Under the pieces are notes generated by a model. The model ran no database searches, had not been told where the DNA came from, and was given only the letters and a program-made list of their open reading frames with translations. A program made the position numbers and the translations under genes. A stretch of 64,000 nucleotides of DNA from Saccharomonospora viridis DSM 43017 (lineage in GTDB: Bacteria > Actinomycetota > Actinomycetes > Mycobacteriales > Pseudonocardiaceae), in assembly GCF_000023865.1 (NCBI RefSeq), contig NC_013159.1, forward strand, positions 1,266,001 through 1,330,000. Reading direction: 5' to 3'. Positions 34,583-43,386 of this stretch are shown piece after piece (position 1 is the stretch's first letter; each line of letters starts with the position of its first letter).

Positions 34583-34615
34583 GGGGAGTTGTCCACACTC
34601 CCCGGGTTGTCCACA
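34583..34615 (+). promoter_or_regulatory. Two perfect DnaA boxes in the degV-comEA gap
   Basis: The actinobacterial DnaA-box consensus TTGTCCACA occurs at 34589-34597 and again at 34607-34615 in the same orientation, 18 bases apart start to start. The first box forms the loop of a hairpin whose stem is GGGGAG (34583-34588) and CTCCCC (34598-34603), which may also end degV transcription. Two perfect boxes so close together are unlikely by chance. They could titrate DnaA or let it control comEA. Confidence 0.6.
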
Positions 34616-34669
34616 GCGGCCACGGAATCGACTCACGGTGACGGGCGGGATCGCCGTAGCGTCGAATCC

Positions 34670-35638
34670 GTGTTCGAGACAGCACGGACGACGGTGCGGC
34701 TCTCCGGCCGAACGCAGGACACCGACCTCATCGCAGAAACCGGTGGGGTCAAGACCGGTCAGGCCGAGACTGCGCGAAATGGGCCGGAGGAGACAGCGCC
34801 GGATTGTGTTTGGACCGCGGACGCAAAGCGGGAAGCACGTCCGAAGGTCCGGTTGGCGCAGCTCGCCGCCGAGGTCGGTGGTCGCCGGACGTCACCCTCA
34901 CCCCGGCACCGGGTGCAGGCACGTTCCGGGCGACGAGGTGGCTTGATCGAACGGTGGCTTCCCGGAGGGCAGCGTGTCACACCACCACGGCGACGGCATC
35001 TCGTGATCGCCGCTGTCGTCGGCGGTGTTCTGGTGAGTGTCGTCGCTGTGGCGGCGATCGTCGGGAGCGGGCCGGAACCGGAGCACGCACCGCCGCTACC
35101 GCTGGTCCAACAGGAGTCGGTGTCGGCGGGGAAGGCCGGTGAGCCCGATGCCGTCCCCGATGTGGCGTCGAAAGCGACATCGACCGCTGCCGAACCCACC
35201 TCACTCGTCGTCAGCGTGGTAGGCACCGTGGCGAGACCCGGGCTGATCACCGTGCGGCCCGGCGCTCGGGTCGCCGATGTCATCGAGTTGGCAGGGGGAG
35301 CCGACAGTGACACCGATCTGCTGACGGTGAACCTGGCTCGCCGGGTGTCGGACGGTGAGCAGATCTACGTCGGTGTCACCCCGCCGCCGGGAGCGGAGCA
35401 TCCTCCCGTCGCGGCGGTGCCCGCCGATCCGTCCACATCGGCGGCGAAGGTGGATCTGAACACGGCGGATCGGCAGTTGCTGCAGACTCTGCCCGGGGTG
35501 GGTGAGGCCACGGCGTCCCGCATTCTCGAGTGGCGGGAACGCCATGGGAGGTTCACGTCGGTGAGCCAGCTTCGGGAAGTCGACGGCATCGGTGAGAAAC
35601 GGTTCGCGCGTCTGCGTGATCTGGTGTCGGTCGGATGA
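34670..35638 (+). CDS. comEA: ComEA-like helix-hairpin-helix DNA-binding protein
   Basis: 322-residue DNA receptor-like protein. A long basic cytoplasmic part (1-105) precedes one membrane segment (HLVIAAVVGGVLVSVVAVAA near 110-130). A SLBB-type segment (VVGTVARPGLITVRPGARVA) and two helix-hairpin-helix motifs follow at the C-terminus (VDLNTADRQLLQTLPGVGEA and IGEKRFARLRDL). The start is GTG 34670, seven bases after a TAGCGT -10-like hexamer and without a ribosome binding site, so it may be leaderless. With comEC downstream it would bring DNA to the import channel; natural competence in this group is unproven. Confidence 0.85.
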   Translation: MFETARTTVRLSGRTQDTDLIAETGGVKTGQAETARNGPEETAPDCVWTADAKREARPKVRLAQLAAEVGGRRTSPSPRHRVQARSGRRGGLIERWLPGGQRVTPPRRRHLVIAAVVGGVLVSVVAVAAIVGSGPEPEHAPPLPLVQQESVSAGKAGEPDAVPDVASKATSTAAEPTSLVVSVVGTVARPGLITVRPGARVADVIELAGGADSDTDLLTVNLARRVSDGEQIYVGVTPPPGAEHPPVAAVPADPSTSAAKVDLNTADRQLLQTLPGVGEATASRILEWRERHGRFTSVSQLREVDGIGEKRFARLRDLVSVG

Positions 35639-35650
35639 GGGTGGACCGAA

Positions 35651-38164
35651 GTGGTGATCAAAGTCGCTGCGGTCGGCGCTCGCGGCGACGCACCGACGCA
35701 CGACTGGCGCTTGGTTCCGGCCGCGGTCACGGTGTGGTCGGGGGCGATCCTCGGATTGCTGTGGGGGTGGTGGGCGAGCGCGTTGTGCGGGGCCGTCGGG
35801 TGCTCGGTCGCGGTCGTGTTGGCGTGGCGGGTTTCGCGTTCAGGCCGTCACGATCACCGCCGTTGGCTTCCCGCAGCGGGCGTGCTCTTCCTCTGTGGAC
35901 TGTTGACCGCATGGCCTGTGGGGGTCCGGTTGTACGACGCGGAGCACGCGGAACTCCGTGGTCTCGCCCGCGCTGGTGAGAAGGTGACGCTGTCAGCGGT
36001 GGTGGTTCAGCGGCCGCGCCCGGTCCATGTCGATGGTTACGCGGGCCGTCCGGGAGGTGCCCGATCGGTACTCGTCCCGGTGGATGCCGTCACGGTGACG
36101 GTGGGGGGTGAACGTGTCGCCGCGCAGCATCGGGTCTTGCTCATCGCGCCGGCGGTTACCTGGAGCGATGTACTGGTGGGGCAGCATGTCACGGTGCGCG
36201 CCGAGCTTGCGCCCGCCCGACCGCACGAGATGACGGTGGCGGTCGGCTTCGTGCGCGGACCGCCCGAGACGGAGCGCGTCGCACCGTGGTGGCAACGGAT
36301 TTCCGAGTCGGTGCGCGCGGCGTTGCGTGCGGCCTGCGAGGTGCTGTCGGAGGAACCGGCGGGCTTGCTCCCCGGGCTGGTGGTGGGGGACACCAGTGAG
36401 CTCTCGAAACGGGTGGAACAGGAGTTCCTCGATGCGGGGCTGTCTCATCTGACCGCCGTTTCAGGGTCCAATGTGGCCATCCTGTGCGGTGCGATCCTCC
36501 TTATGGCCCGAGGATTGCGATGCGGTCCTCGTTCGTCGGCGGTGTCGGCGGCCGCGGCCCTGCTCGGATTCGTCGTTCTCGTGGGCTACGAGCCGAGCGT
36601 GTTACGGGCAGGCGTGATGGGTGCGGTGGGGTTGCTCGCACTCGTGTTGGGACGGCGGGGCTCGGCGTTGCCCGCCCTCGCGGCCGCGGTGTGCGTACTC
36701 GGGCTGTACGACCCCGACATGGCCGTCAGTATGGGCTTCACGTTGTCGGTCGTAGCGACGGCAGGGCTCGTTCTACTCGCTCCGCTCTGGTCACGGGCAT
36801 TGGAGCGTCGGGGAGTACCCGGCGGGATCGCGGACGCGCTGGCCGTGCCCACGGTGGCGTTCTTCGCGACGGCCCCGGTCATAGCGGGGATGGTCGGGGA
36901 GGTGAGCGTGGTCTCCATCGTCGCGAACCTCGCGGCCGCACCCGTCGTCGCACCGATCACCGTTCTCGGAACGGCCGCCGCTGCTCTAGCCCCGCTCTGG
37001 CCCGGTGCGGCCGAAATCGTGGTCCAGGTGGTAGGGCCCGCGGTCAGCTGGCTGATCCTCGTGGCACGCCACGCCGCTTCCGTGCCCGGTGCGGTGATCC
37101 CGTGGCCGTCGGGGTGGTGGGGTGGTGTGTCCGCGGTGTTCGTGATCGTGCTGCTGTGGTGCGGTCTCCGGTTCCGTGGGGTCCGGCTGGCGGTGACGCT
37201 CGCGGTGATCGGCACAACGCTGTTCCTGGTGCCGACCCGTGTGCTCGCGCCCGTGTGGCCACCGAACGGCTGGGTGTTGGTGGCATGTGACGTCGGCCAA
37301 GGTGATGGCCTTGTCCTGGCCACAGGGGAACGGGACCGGGCTGTCGTCGTCGACACCGGTCCGGATCCTGCTGCCTTCGATCGCTGTCTGGACCGGCTCG
37401 GCGTGAATCGAATCCCGTTGGTGGTACTGACCCATCTGCACGCGGACCATGTGGGAGGCCTGTCCGCGGTCTTCGACGGACGCGCTGTCGGCGGGGTGGC
37501 CGTGGGACCGGGGCTGACACCGGAGTGGGCGTGGCGGTCGGTCGTGGACCTCACGGCCGACCGACGAATCCCGCTGGTCCGGCTGACCGCGGGAGACCGG
37601 CTCGTCTGGCGGGACCTGAGGATCGACGTGCTCGCCCCCTCGGTAGGGAATGCCGTGGTTGGTGGGGACACCGACGGCACCGCGATCAACAACACGTCAC
37701 TGGTCCTGCGGGCCACCACGCCGGCAGGGCGCATCTTGCTGACCGGCGACGTGGAATTGTCGGCTCAGGCGGAACTCCTCGCCATGGGAACAGACCTCCG
37801 TGCCGACGTCCTCAAGGTCCCGCATCACGGCAGTCGATACACGCTCGCGGCATTCCTGAAAGCCGTGTCACCGCGTATCGCGATCACCAGTGTCGGGGCT
37901 GACAACACCTATGGTCATCCCAGCCCTCAGACCCATCGGGTGCTCCACGGGTTGGGGACCCTGGTGGTCAGAACCGACACGAGCGGTGATACGGCCGTGG
38001 TGTTGCACGACGATGAACCGGCGGTCGTCCGAAGGGGACCATCGATGCGGCGTCGGCTCAGTCGTCCAGCGCGGCTTGCACGGCCTCCACCGATGGTGGG
38101 ACTGTGGCCTTGGGGCCGACTTGATCGCCGAGAGCGTCGAGTGTCTTCAAACCGTCACCGGTGA
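35651..38164 (+). CDS. comEC: ComEC/Rec2 DNA internalisation protein
   Basis: 837-residue membrane protein. An N-terminal DUF4131 domain with three helices comes first. The competence domain follows, with SHLTAVSGSNVAILCGAIL near 270 and about eight further helices. The C-terminal metallo-beta-lactamase domain has THLHADHVGGL near 595 and VLKVPHHGSRYT near 720. The last 30 residues are basic, overlap the convergent thrC gene by 107 bases and are not family-like. The start is GTG 35651, twelve bases after the comEA stop, without a strong ribosome binding site. It is the predicted membrane channel for single-stranded DNA. Confidence 0.9.
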   Translation: MVIKVAAVGARGDAPTHDWRLVPAAVTVWSGAILGLLWGWWASALCGAVGCSVAVVLAWRVSRSGRHDHRRWLPAAGVLFLCGLLTAWPVGVRLYDAEHAELRGLARAGEKVTLSAVVVQRPRPVHVDGYAGRPGGARSVLVPVDAVTVTVGGERVAAQHRVLLIAPAVTWSDVLVGQHVTVRAELAPARPHEMTVAVGFVRGPPETERVAPWWQRISESVRAALRAACEVLSEEPAGLLPGLVVGDTSELSKRVEQEFLDAGLSHLTAVSGSNVAILCGAILLMARGLRCGPRSSAVSAAAALLGFVVLVGYEPSVLRAGVMGAVGLLALVLGRRGSALPALAAAVCVLGLYDPDMAVSMGFTLSVVATAGLVLLAPLWSRALERRGVPGGIADALAVPTVAFFATAPVIAGMVGEVSVVSIVANLAAAPVVAPITVLGTAAAALAPLWPGAAEIVVQVVGPAVSWLILVARHAASVPGAVIPWPSGWWGGVSAVFVIVLLWCGLRFRGVRLAVTLAVIGTTLFLVPTRVLAPVWPPNGWVLVACDVGQGDGLVLATGERDRAVVVDTGPDPAAFDRCLDRLGVNRIPLVVLTHLHADHVGGLSAVFDGRAVGGVAVGPGLTPEWAWRSVVDLTADRRIPLVRLTAGDRLVWRDLRIDVLAPSVGNAVVGGDTDGTAINNTSLVLRATTPAGRILLTGDVELSAQAELLAMGTDLRADVLKVPHHGSRYTLAAFLKAVSPRIAITSVGADNTYGHPSPQTHRVLHGLGTLVVRTDTSGDTAVVLHDDEPAVVRRGPSMRRRLSRPARLARPPPMVGLWPWGRLDRRERRVSSNRHR

Positions 38165-39320
38165 TCAGCAGGACGGTCTCGGCGTCGGGGTCGAGCCTGC
38201 CGGTCTCGACGAGCTTCTTCGCCGTCGCCACGGTGACGCCTCCGGCCGTCTCGGTGAAGATCCCCTCCGTTCGGGCCAACAGCCGGATCCCCTCCACCAC
38301 TTCCTCGTCGGTGACGTCCTCGATCGCACCACCGGTGCGGCGCACGGTGTCGAGCACGTACGGTCCGTCGGCCGGGTTGCCGATCGCCAACGAGCGGGCG
38401 ATGGTGTCGGGACGCACCGGCTGCACCACATCGTGCCCCCCACGGAACGCCGTGGACACGGGCGAGCATCCGGTGGCCTGCGCGCCGAACACCCGGTACG
38501 GACTCGCCTCCACCAGGCCGAGCTCACCCAGCTCGCGGAAACCTTTGTCCACCTTGGTCAATTGTGAGCCGGAGGCGATGGGAACGACGATCTGTTCGGG
38601 CAACCGCCAGCCGAGCTGTTCGGCGACCTCGAAAGCGAGGGTTTTCGAGCCCTCCGAGTAATAGGGACGGACGTTGACGTTGACGAACGCCCACGTGTCA
38701 TGTTCAGCCGCGAGTTCGGTGGCCAGCCGGTTGACGTCGTCGTAGTTGCCGTCCACGGCGATCAGCACACCGTCGTACACGGCGGTCGTCAACACCTTCG
38801 CCCGCTCCAGGGACGAGGGAATGAGCACCACCGAACGCCACCCCGCCCTGGCGGCGGCAGCGGCGACGGCGTTGGCCAGGTTCCCCGTCGACGGACACGC
38901 GAGTGTGTCGAAACCGAACTCGCGCGCGGCGGCCAGCGCGACGGCGACCACCCGGTCCTTGAACGAATGCGTCGGATTCCCGGTGTCGTCCTTCACCCAC
39001 AGCCGACGTATCCCGAGCGCCTTCGCCAGTCGGTCGGCACGCACCAGCCGCGTGAAACCGGGCTCGGTATTGGGGGTCTCCTCGACATTGGACGGAACGG
39101 GCAGGAGTTTCTTGTACCGCCAGATGTTGCGTGGGCCGGACTCGATGTCCTCCCGGCGGACCCGGCCGAAGTCGTAGGCGACCTCAAGCGGTGAGAAGTC
39201 ATGGGGCGAGACGAACTCGGGGGCCAACGGCTGGCGGTGTCCCTCCTCTTTCGACACCAACTCGACGGCGGGGCCGAGGTCGACGGCGCGGTCGGAGGGC
39301 GTGAATGCAACTGCGGTCAT
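38058..39320 (-). CDS. thrC: Threonine synthase-like PLP enzyme under a SAM riboswitch
   Basis: 420-residue fold-type II PLP enzyme. The PLP lysine is in NPTHSFKDRVV near 115, and ACPSTGNLANAVAAAAARAG, VNVNVRPYYSEGSKT and IASGSQLTKVDKGF are typical of threonine synthases. The N-terminal segment HDFSPLEVAYDFGRV resembles the region that carries a Cys knuckle in plant/archaeal-type ThrC, but the cysteines are absent. The start is ATG 39320 with AAGGA upstream, right after the riboswitch; an earlier in-frame ATG at 39338 lies inside P1. It would convert O-phosphohomoserine to threonine. Control by SAM suggests that it may serve methionine synthesis instead (see findings). It lies between comEC and holA. 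Confidence 0.85.
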   Translation of the reverse strand: MTAVAFTPSDRAVDLGPAVELVSKEEGHRQPLAPEFVSPHDFSPLEVAYDFGRVRREDIESGPRNIWRYKKLLPVPSNVEETPNTEPGFTRLVRADRLAKALGIRRLWVKDDTGNPTHSFKDRVVAVALAAAREFGFDTLACPSTGNLANAVAAAAARAGWRSVVLIPSSLERAKVLTTAVYDGVLIAVDGNYDDVNRLATELAAEHDTWAFVNVNVRPYYSEGSKTLAFEVAEQLGWRLPEQIVVPIASGSQLTKVDKGFRELGELGLVEASPYRVFGAQATGCSPVSTAFRGGHDVVQPVRPDTIARSLAIGNPADGPYVLDTVRRTGGAIEDVTDEEVVEGIRLLARTEGIFTETAGGVTVATAKKLVETGRLDPDAETVLLITGDGLKTLDALGDQVGPKATVPPSVEAVQAALDD

Positions 39321-39332
39321 CGCGAGGTCCTT

Positions 39333-39464
39333 CCTCATCTTCCCCGCTGACGCGGGACGGAATTGGCACCGATGTCGTCAGCTACCTCGCGGAATCCGAG
39401 ATGACAGGCTGACGCCGGTTGCCGGGGCTTCATCGGGCCGGTCCCTCTGCCCCTCTGGATGAGC
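39333..39464 (-). promoter_or_regulatory. SAM-I (S-box) riboswitch upstream of thrC
   Basis: Read on the minus strand, the region carries the S-box core: GAGGGACCGGCCCGATGAAG, then CCCCGGCAACC (39447-39417), and later GGTGCCAATTCC (39370-39359). Helix P1 forms between CTCATC (39463-39458) and GATGAG (39339-39334). P4 is the CCCGC/GCGGG hairpin at about 39355-39342. The 3' side of P1 runs straight into the GGAAGGA ribosome binding site of thrC, so SAM binding should mask translation initiation. There is no separate terminator helix. The class is SAM-I rather than the SAM-IV form often seen in actinobacteria, because the k-turn and GATGAA segments are present. Confidence 0.9.
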
Positions 39465-39586
39465 TATTCAGTTGTGCGATGCGTGCGCCGTGGCGGGCGT
39501 CACGGCATCGGCTCGTAGGCTACAGCAACGGTCTCGAAGCGGGCCACCCGCCATGCGGGGGATGACACCCGTGGCAGGATCGAGGC

Positions 39587-40567
39587 GTGACCGGTCCAGC
39601 CACCACACCGCCCCCGCTGTATCTCGTGCTCGGCGAAGAAGAACTGCTCGTCGAACGGGCCGTACGTGAGGCGGTCGACACCGCACGTCTGGCCGATCCG
39701 ACGGCGGAAGCCACCCGGGTGCGTGTGAGTGAACTCACCCCGGCGCAATTCGCGGAGTTGGTCAGTCCGTCACTTTTCAGCGAAGGCCGCGTCGTCGTGC
39801 TCGACGCGGCGCAGGAGATCTCCCAAGAGAACGCCGATGCCGTGCTGTCCTACGTCTCCGCCCCGGCTGACGGCATCACGCTCGTGGTCGTGCACAGCGG
39901 GGGAGGGCGGAGCAAAGCCGCGAAATCGTTGCCTTCGGCGCTACGCAAAGCCGGTGCGGTCGTCACGGAATGTCCGAAGGTCACCAAACCCGCCGAACGG
40001 GAGGCGTTCGTCCGCAACGAGGTACGTAGAGCGGGCGGACGGATCGATGCGCCGGCCGTGGCGGCCCTCATCGACGCGGTGGGTACCGATCTACGGGAGT
40101 TGGCGTCGGCGGCGACACAACTGGTGGCCGATTCGGGCGGTTCGGTCGACGAAGAAGCCGTTCGTCGCTACCACCGGGGGCGTGCGGACGTGACCGGCTT
40201 CCAGGTCGCGGAGAAGGCCGTGGCCGGTGATCGCGCCGCTGCGCTCGAATCACTGCGGTGGGCGCAGCAGATCGGGGTCGCCCACGTGTTGCTCGCCGAT
40301 GCTTTGGCCGACGCGGTGCGCACGATCGCCAAAGTGTCGGCGGCCGGACGCGGTAACCCCAACCACATGGCGGGTGAGCTGGGGATGCCGCCGTGGAAGA
40401 TCCGCAAGGCGCAAAGTCAGGCCCGGGGGTGGAGCTCCAGTGGGCTCGCCGAGGCCATGCGGGTCGTCGCCCGAGTGAACGCCGAGGTCAAGGGGGCGGC
40501 GGCGAATCCGGAGTACGCGCTCGAACGTGCGGTGCTCGACATCGTCGAAGCCCGTGACCGGCGTTGA
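39587..40567 (+). CDS. holA: DNA polymerase III subunit delta
   Basis: 326-residue clamp-loader subunit. The start PLYLVLGEEELLVERAVREA, the central VVTECPKVTKPAEREAFVRN and the C-terminal GMPPWKIRKAQSQARGWSS are typical of actinobacterial HolA. Delta opens the sliding clamp. The start is GTG 39587; a CAGGAT hexamer ends six bases upstream and can serve either as a -10 for a leaderless message or as a weak ribosome binding site. The comEC-holA-rpsT order is conserved apart from the inserted thrC. Confidence 0.93.
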   Translation: MTGPATTPPPLYLVLGEEELLVERAVREAVDTARLADPTAEATRVRVSELTPAQFAELVSPSLFSEGRVVVLDAAQEISQENADAVLSYVSAPADGITLVVVHSGGGRSKAAKSLPSALRKAGAVVTECPKVTKPAEREAFVRNEVRRAGGRIDAPAVAALIDAVGTDLRELASAATQLVADSGGSVDEEAVRRYHRGRADVTGFQVAEKAVAGDRAAALESLRWAQQIGVAHVLLADALADAVRTIAKVSAAGRGNPNHMAGELGMPPWKIRKAQSQARGWSSSGLAEAMRVVARVNAEVKGAAANPEYALERAVLDIVEARDRR

Positions 40568-40605
40568 CTTCCCGAAGCCCAGCCGGACACGGCGATGAGG
40601 CCGCA

Positions 40606-40654
40606 AACGCCGAAGGCCCCGGGGGAACTCGCCACCTCCGGGGCCTTCGGCGTT
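40606..40654. terminator. Bidirectional terminator between holA and rpsT
   Basis: A perfect 17-bp stem (40606-40622 with 40638-40654, beginning AACGCCGAAGG) encloses a 15-base loop between the two convergent genes. Confidence 0.88.
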
Positions 40655-40696
40655 CGACGTCGGTATTGTCATGTCGACGTCTGTGGAAGCTTGTCC

Positions 40697-40957
40697 TCAG
40701 AGCTTGTTGACGCGCTGAGCCATCGCGGACTTCTTGTTCGCGGCCTGGTTCTTGTGGATCACGCCCTTGCTCACGGCCTTGTCGAGCTTGCGGGCGGCTT
40801 CGCGCTGCAGCTCCACGGCCTTGGCCTTGTCACCGGCGTCGGCGGCCTCGCGGAACTTGCGGATCGCGGTCTTCACCGCCGACTTCACCGACTGGTTGCG
40901 CTGGCGGCGCTTCTCGTTGGTCTTGATGCGCTTGATCTGAGACTTGATGTTGGCCAC
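40697..40957 (-). CDS. rpsT: 30S ribosomal protein S20
   Basis: 86-residue basic S20 that binds 16S rRNA. The start reads [20 protein letters not shown] and the protein is mostly helical with many Lys/Arg. It begins at GTG 40957, with AAGGAG seven bases upstream. It is convergent with holA, as in mycobacteria. Confidence 0.96.
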   Translation of the reverse strand: MANIKSQIKRIKTNEKRRQRNQSVKSAVKTAIRKFREAADAGDKAKAVELQREAARKLDKAVSKGVIHKNQAANKKSAMAQRVNKL

Positions 40958-41130
40958 TACGCGCTCCTTCGTCTTGATCGGCGGTTACGTCGTCGCCGCG
41001 CTTGTACGGCCCCGAACCGGGGTGATCCGGGTTTCCTCCCCTGCGGAATGCCGCACGGCAACGACTGACCAGCCTAGCAACGCCCGAAGTCCGTGACGGT
41101 CGCACCCCCGGTCCACGTCGTGAGACGGTA

Positions 41131-41517
41131 ATGGCCATGGACGTGCTGAGCAGTCGCATCCTGCTGAACCCGAAGGACCCCGAGGTGACCACGGCCTTCT
41201 ACCGGGACACGCTCGGGTTGGCGATCTACCGCGAGTTCCCCGGTGGGACGGTGTTCTTCCTCGGCGGTGGTTTCCTGGAGATCGTCGGCCGGGGTGAAAA
41301 GGGTCGGACCTCCGACGTCGCGTTGTGGCTGCAGGTTCGCGACCTCGCCGCCACGGTGGCCGAGTTGCGGCAGAAGGGGGTCGTCCTCGACCGCGAGCCG
41401 CGCCGGGAGCCGTGGGGGCTCGACGAGGCGTGGCTGTCCGATCCCGACGGCACGCGGATCGTGCTGGTGGAGGTCCCGTCCGACCACCCCCTGCGGGTCG
41501 ATGTCCGTACACCGTAG
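41131..41517 (+). CDS. VOC (glyoxalase/bleomycin resistance) family protein
   Basis: 128-residue single-module VOC protein. The first beta strand (SSRILLNPKDPEVTTAFYRD), FFLGGGFLEIVGRG in the middle and WLSDPDGTRIVLVEV at the end are typical. Such proteins dimerise around a metal and act as glyoxalases, dioxygenases or resistance proteins; no specific role is visible. The start could be ATG 41131 or ATG 41137. The ribosome binding site is weak. Its end overlaps the start of the following frame-broken gene by 17 bases, suggesting co-transcription with the type VII locus. Confidence 0.85.
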   Translation: MAMDVLSSRILLNPKDPEVTTAFYRDTLGLAIYREFPGGTVFFLGGGFLEIVGRGEKGRTSDVALWLQVRDLAATVAELRQKGVVLDREPRREPWGLDEAWLSDPDGTRIVLVEVPSDHPLRVDVRTP

Positions 41518-42063
41518 TGGCAGGACGGCACGCGTCGTGCGCGCCGTGGCGTGGTGGACGGCCGCGGCGCTCGCCGTGCTCCTGCTGGCCACCGCCGCCC
41601 GTCTCACCTACGGGGCGGCCCGGACGTGGAACGGGTGGGGACCGCGAGCGTCGTCTCCTGCGTGGAACACGGGCCCATAGGCCTGCACGGACTCGGCACC
41701 GCGTACACCTGCACGGCGGATGTGCGGTGGGACGACGGCCGGACCGAACGTCGGACCTTCCCGGTCGGCCAACTGACCCCCGCCGTCCACGGCATGGCGG
41801 TGCCGGTGTACGAGGATGTCGCCGACACCAGGGGCGACGGCACGGAGCTGGGCCGTAACGACACGGCGGCGTGGTCGCAGGCCCGTGTGCCGTTGTTGCT
41901 CGTGGGTGGGGTCGTGGTGCTCGTTCTGTGCATGGGAGCGCTGAGGTCGACGTATCGGCTGTTCCGCGGTCCCGAGCGAAAAGAGACGAAGCGCGAGCGG
42001 AGGCCGATCGGGCGGACACGTTCGGCCGAGCAACGGAAGGCCGCGCAGGTGCTGGCGACGTGA
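41501..42063 (+). pseudogene. DUF6346-like membrane protein with a one-base frameshift
   Basis: From ATG 41501 (MSVHRSGRTARVVRAV, then a membrane segment) the frame holds to about 41635. It then becomes unlikely and stops at 41680. In another frame the protein continues as VGTASVVSCVEHGPIGLHG, then a Cys-containing domain and a second membrane segment, to the stop at 42063. Adding one G to the run at 41636-41638 restores a 188-residue protein with an extracytoplasmic domain between two membrane helices, like the DUF6346 proteins of Pseudonocardiales. It opens the type VII substrate locus. It is either a pseudogene or a homopolymer sequencing error. Confidence 0.6.
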
Positions 42064-42069
42064 TGGCCG

Positions 42070-42778
42070 GTGGACCAAACCGACGTCGCCGCGGCGGGCA
42101 CGCCGAGACTCGCCGTCTGGCTGTATGGGTTGGCGGCGTGGTGCGTCATGGCCGTGATCGTTTGCGTCCTGGCGACGGTTCCACTCCACGACGCCCCGAG
42201 GGCGGTGCGGTTCGTCCCACCCGTGCCGGAGATCGCGCGCAGCTGGTTGATGGACGTGCCGGTGATGCTGGTCGTGATCGGAGGGGGTGCTGACGCCCCT
42301 GTTGTTCGCGATGGCGCGTGGCACGCGTACCGAGGCCGCACGCATCGTGCGATACGGCTCCGAGTACCTCGGGCGTGACTTACGGGGGAAGGGATCAGCG
42401 ACCACGCGCGTGGCGCGGCGGCTCGACACGATGAGGCGGGGCGAGCGGGTCGGACTGGTCCTGTCCTACGCGGTGGGGGCGGCGTTGCTGTCGCTGGCGG
42501 TCGTGGCCGCCGTCCGGTGTGTCGATCAGATGCCCGCGGGGGCGCCGTCACCCGCCAGGCTGGCGGCGGCGCGGGACGTCGTGTTGGTGGGGTCGGCGGC
42601 ATTGTTGTGGCTGTTGACGGTGGACGGCAGATACCGCGGGATCTGCGCTCTATTGGACCGACACCGCCGGCACGTCGAAACCAGTGACCAGGAGCCGTCG
42701 GTGCAGATGAACGAGCCACCAGCCCGGACGGGGCCGTGTCGGTCGTGCTCGCTCCGGGTGGCAGGTTGGAGAGCCTGA
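42070..42778 (+). pseudogene. Four-helix membrane protein with a one-base frameshift
   Basis: GTG 42070 opens a frame with a membrane helix (LAVWLYGLAAWCVMAVIVCV) and runs correctly to about 42284. The coding then moves to the frame that includes VLTPLLFAMARGTRTEAARI and two more helices, ending at 42778. Removing one G from the GGGGG run at 42284-42288 joins them into a protein of about 230 residues. I do not recognise the family. The last 25 residues overlap the following gene and may be read-on after another indel. Its place between a DUF6346-like gene and an YbaB-like gene suggests a function with the type VII substrates. Confidence 0.5.
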
Positions 42779-43071
42779 CTCTGACCCCGAACTCCCTCCT
42801 CCTGGGGCACGAGCGGCTCGCCGCGACCATCACGGAGACGATTCGGGTCGCGCACGCCGAGGCGGCTTCCCAGACCCAGCAGGCGTTGCAGCCGCTGGTG
42901 GGAGGCACGCAGGCGATGGAGTTCCTGCGCGAACAGATCGACACGGCGTTGGAGGAGGACCCGGCCGTTGCATCCGCCGATGATCGACACGACGCCGAGG
43001 CGGGGCGGAGGGGCCGCCGTTCCCACGACGACGAGGACGATTTCGGTGGCCCGATCCTGGGGAGGGACTAG
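42736..43071 (+). CDS. YbaB/EbfC-like small protein, 5' end uncertain
   Basis: 111 residues from GTG 42736: SVVLAPGGRLESLTLTPNSL, then a helical part (LAATITETIRVAHAEAASQT) and an acidic-basic tail. This fits the actinobacterial YbaB/EbfC DNA-binding proteins often found in ESX-substrate loci. Homologues have about 30 more residues, a coiled coil plus a T-S-P-D-G-A-V segment. That segment is present in frame just upstream (42718-42738), but no start codon lies between it and the in-frame TGA at 42685, so the true 5' end may be lost to an indel. The stop abuts the next ATG. Confidence 0.55.
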   Translation: MSVVLAPGGRLESLTLTPNSLLLGHERLAATITETIRVAHAEAASQTQQALQPLVGGTQAMEFLREQIDTALEEDPAVASADDRHDAEAGRRGRRSHDDEDDFGGPILGRD

Positions 43072-43386
43072 ATGAGCGACGGATTCAGGTCGACCCCCGA
43101 GGACCTCGAAACGCACTCGGCCACGGTCCGCGAGCTCGGTGACCGGCTCTCGAAGGCCGCTGAGGCCGGGCGGAGTGTGGAGCTCGGCGGGGAGACCTAC
43201 GGCGTCATCGGCCAGGCCTTCGCGGGCGATGCCAAGACCCAGATCGTCGAGACGGCGGAGGCGATCTCGGAGGTGGCGACGGGTCTGAGCGATTTCGCCG
43301 ACGGCATCGCCTCGGCAGGGGAGAACTACCGCAAGGCCGAGGAGGGGATCAGGGACTTCCTCAAGCAGTTCGGGGGTGGAGGATGA
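43072..43386 (+). CDS. EspC-like type VII secretion target
   Basis: 104-residue protein with two long helices: MSDGFRSTPEDLETHSATVR, then a central AFAGDAKTQIVETAEAIS, ending GGGG. Size, MSDG start and all-helical pattern match ESX-1 secretion-associated (EspC/WXG100-superfamily) proteins. It starts directly after the preceding stop and overlaps the next start by four bases. This frame is intact although its neighbours are broken. It probably forms a helical pair with, or is secreted with, the protein that follows. Confidence 0.75.
   Translation: MSDGFRSTPEDLETHSATVRELGDRLSKAAEAGRSVELGGETYGVIGQAFAGDAKTQIVETAEAISEVATGLSDFADGIASAGENYRKAEEGIRDFLKQFGGGG

Noticed and set aside
39333-39464. SAM-IV class for the thrC riboswitch
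   Set aside because: The GAGGGA k-turn strand and GATGAA segments are those of SAM-I; SAM-IV lacks them.
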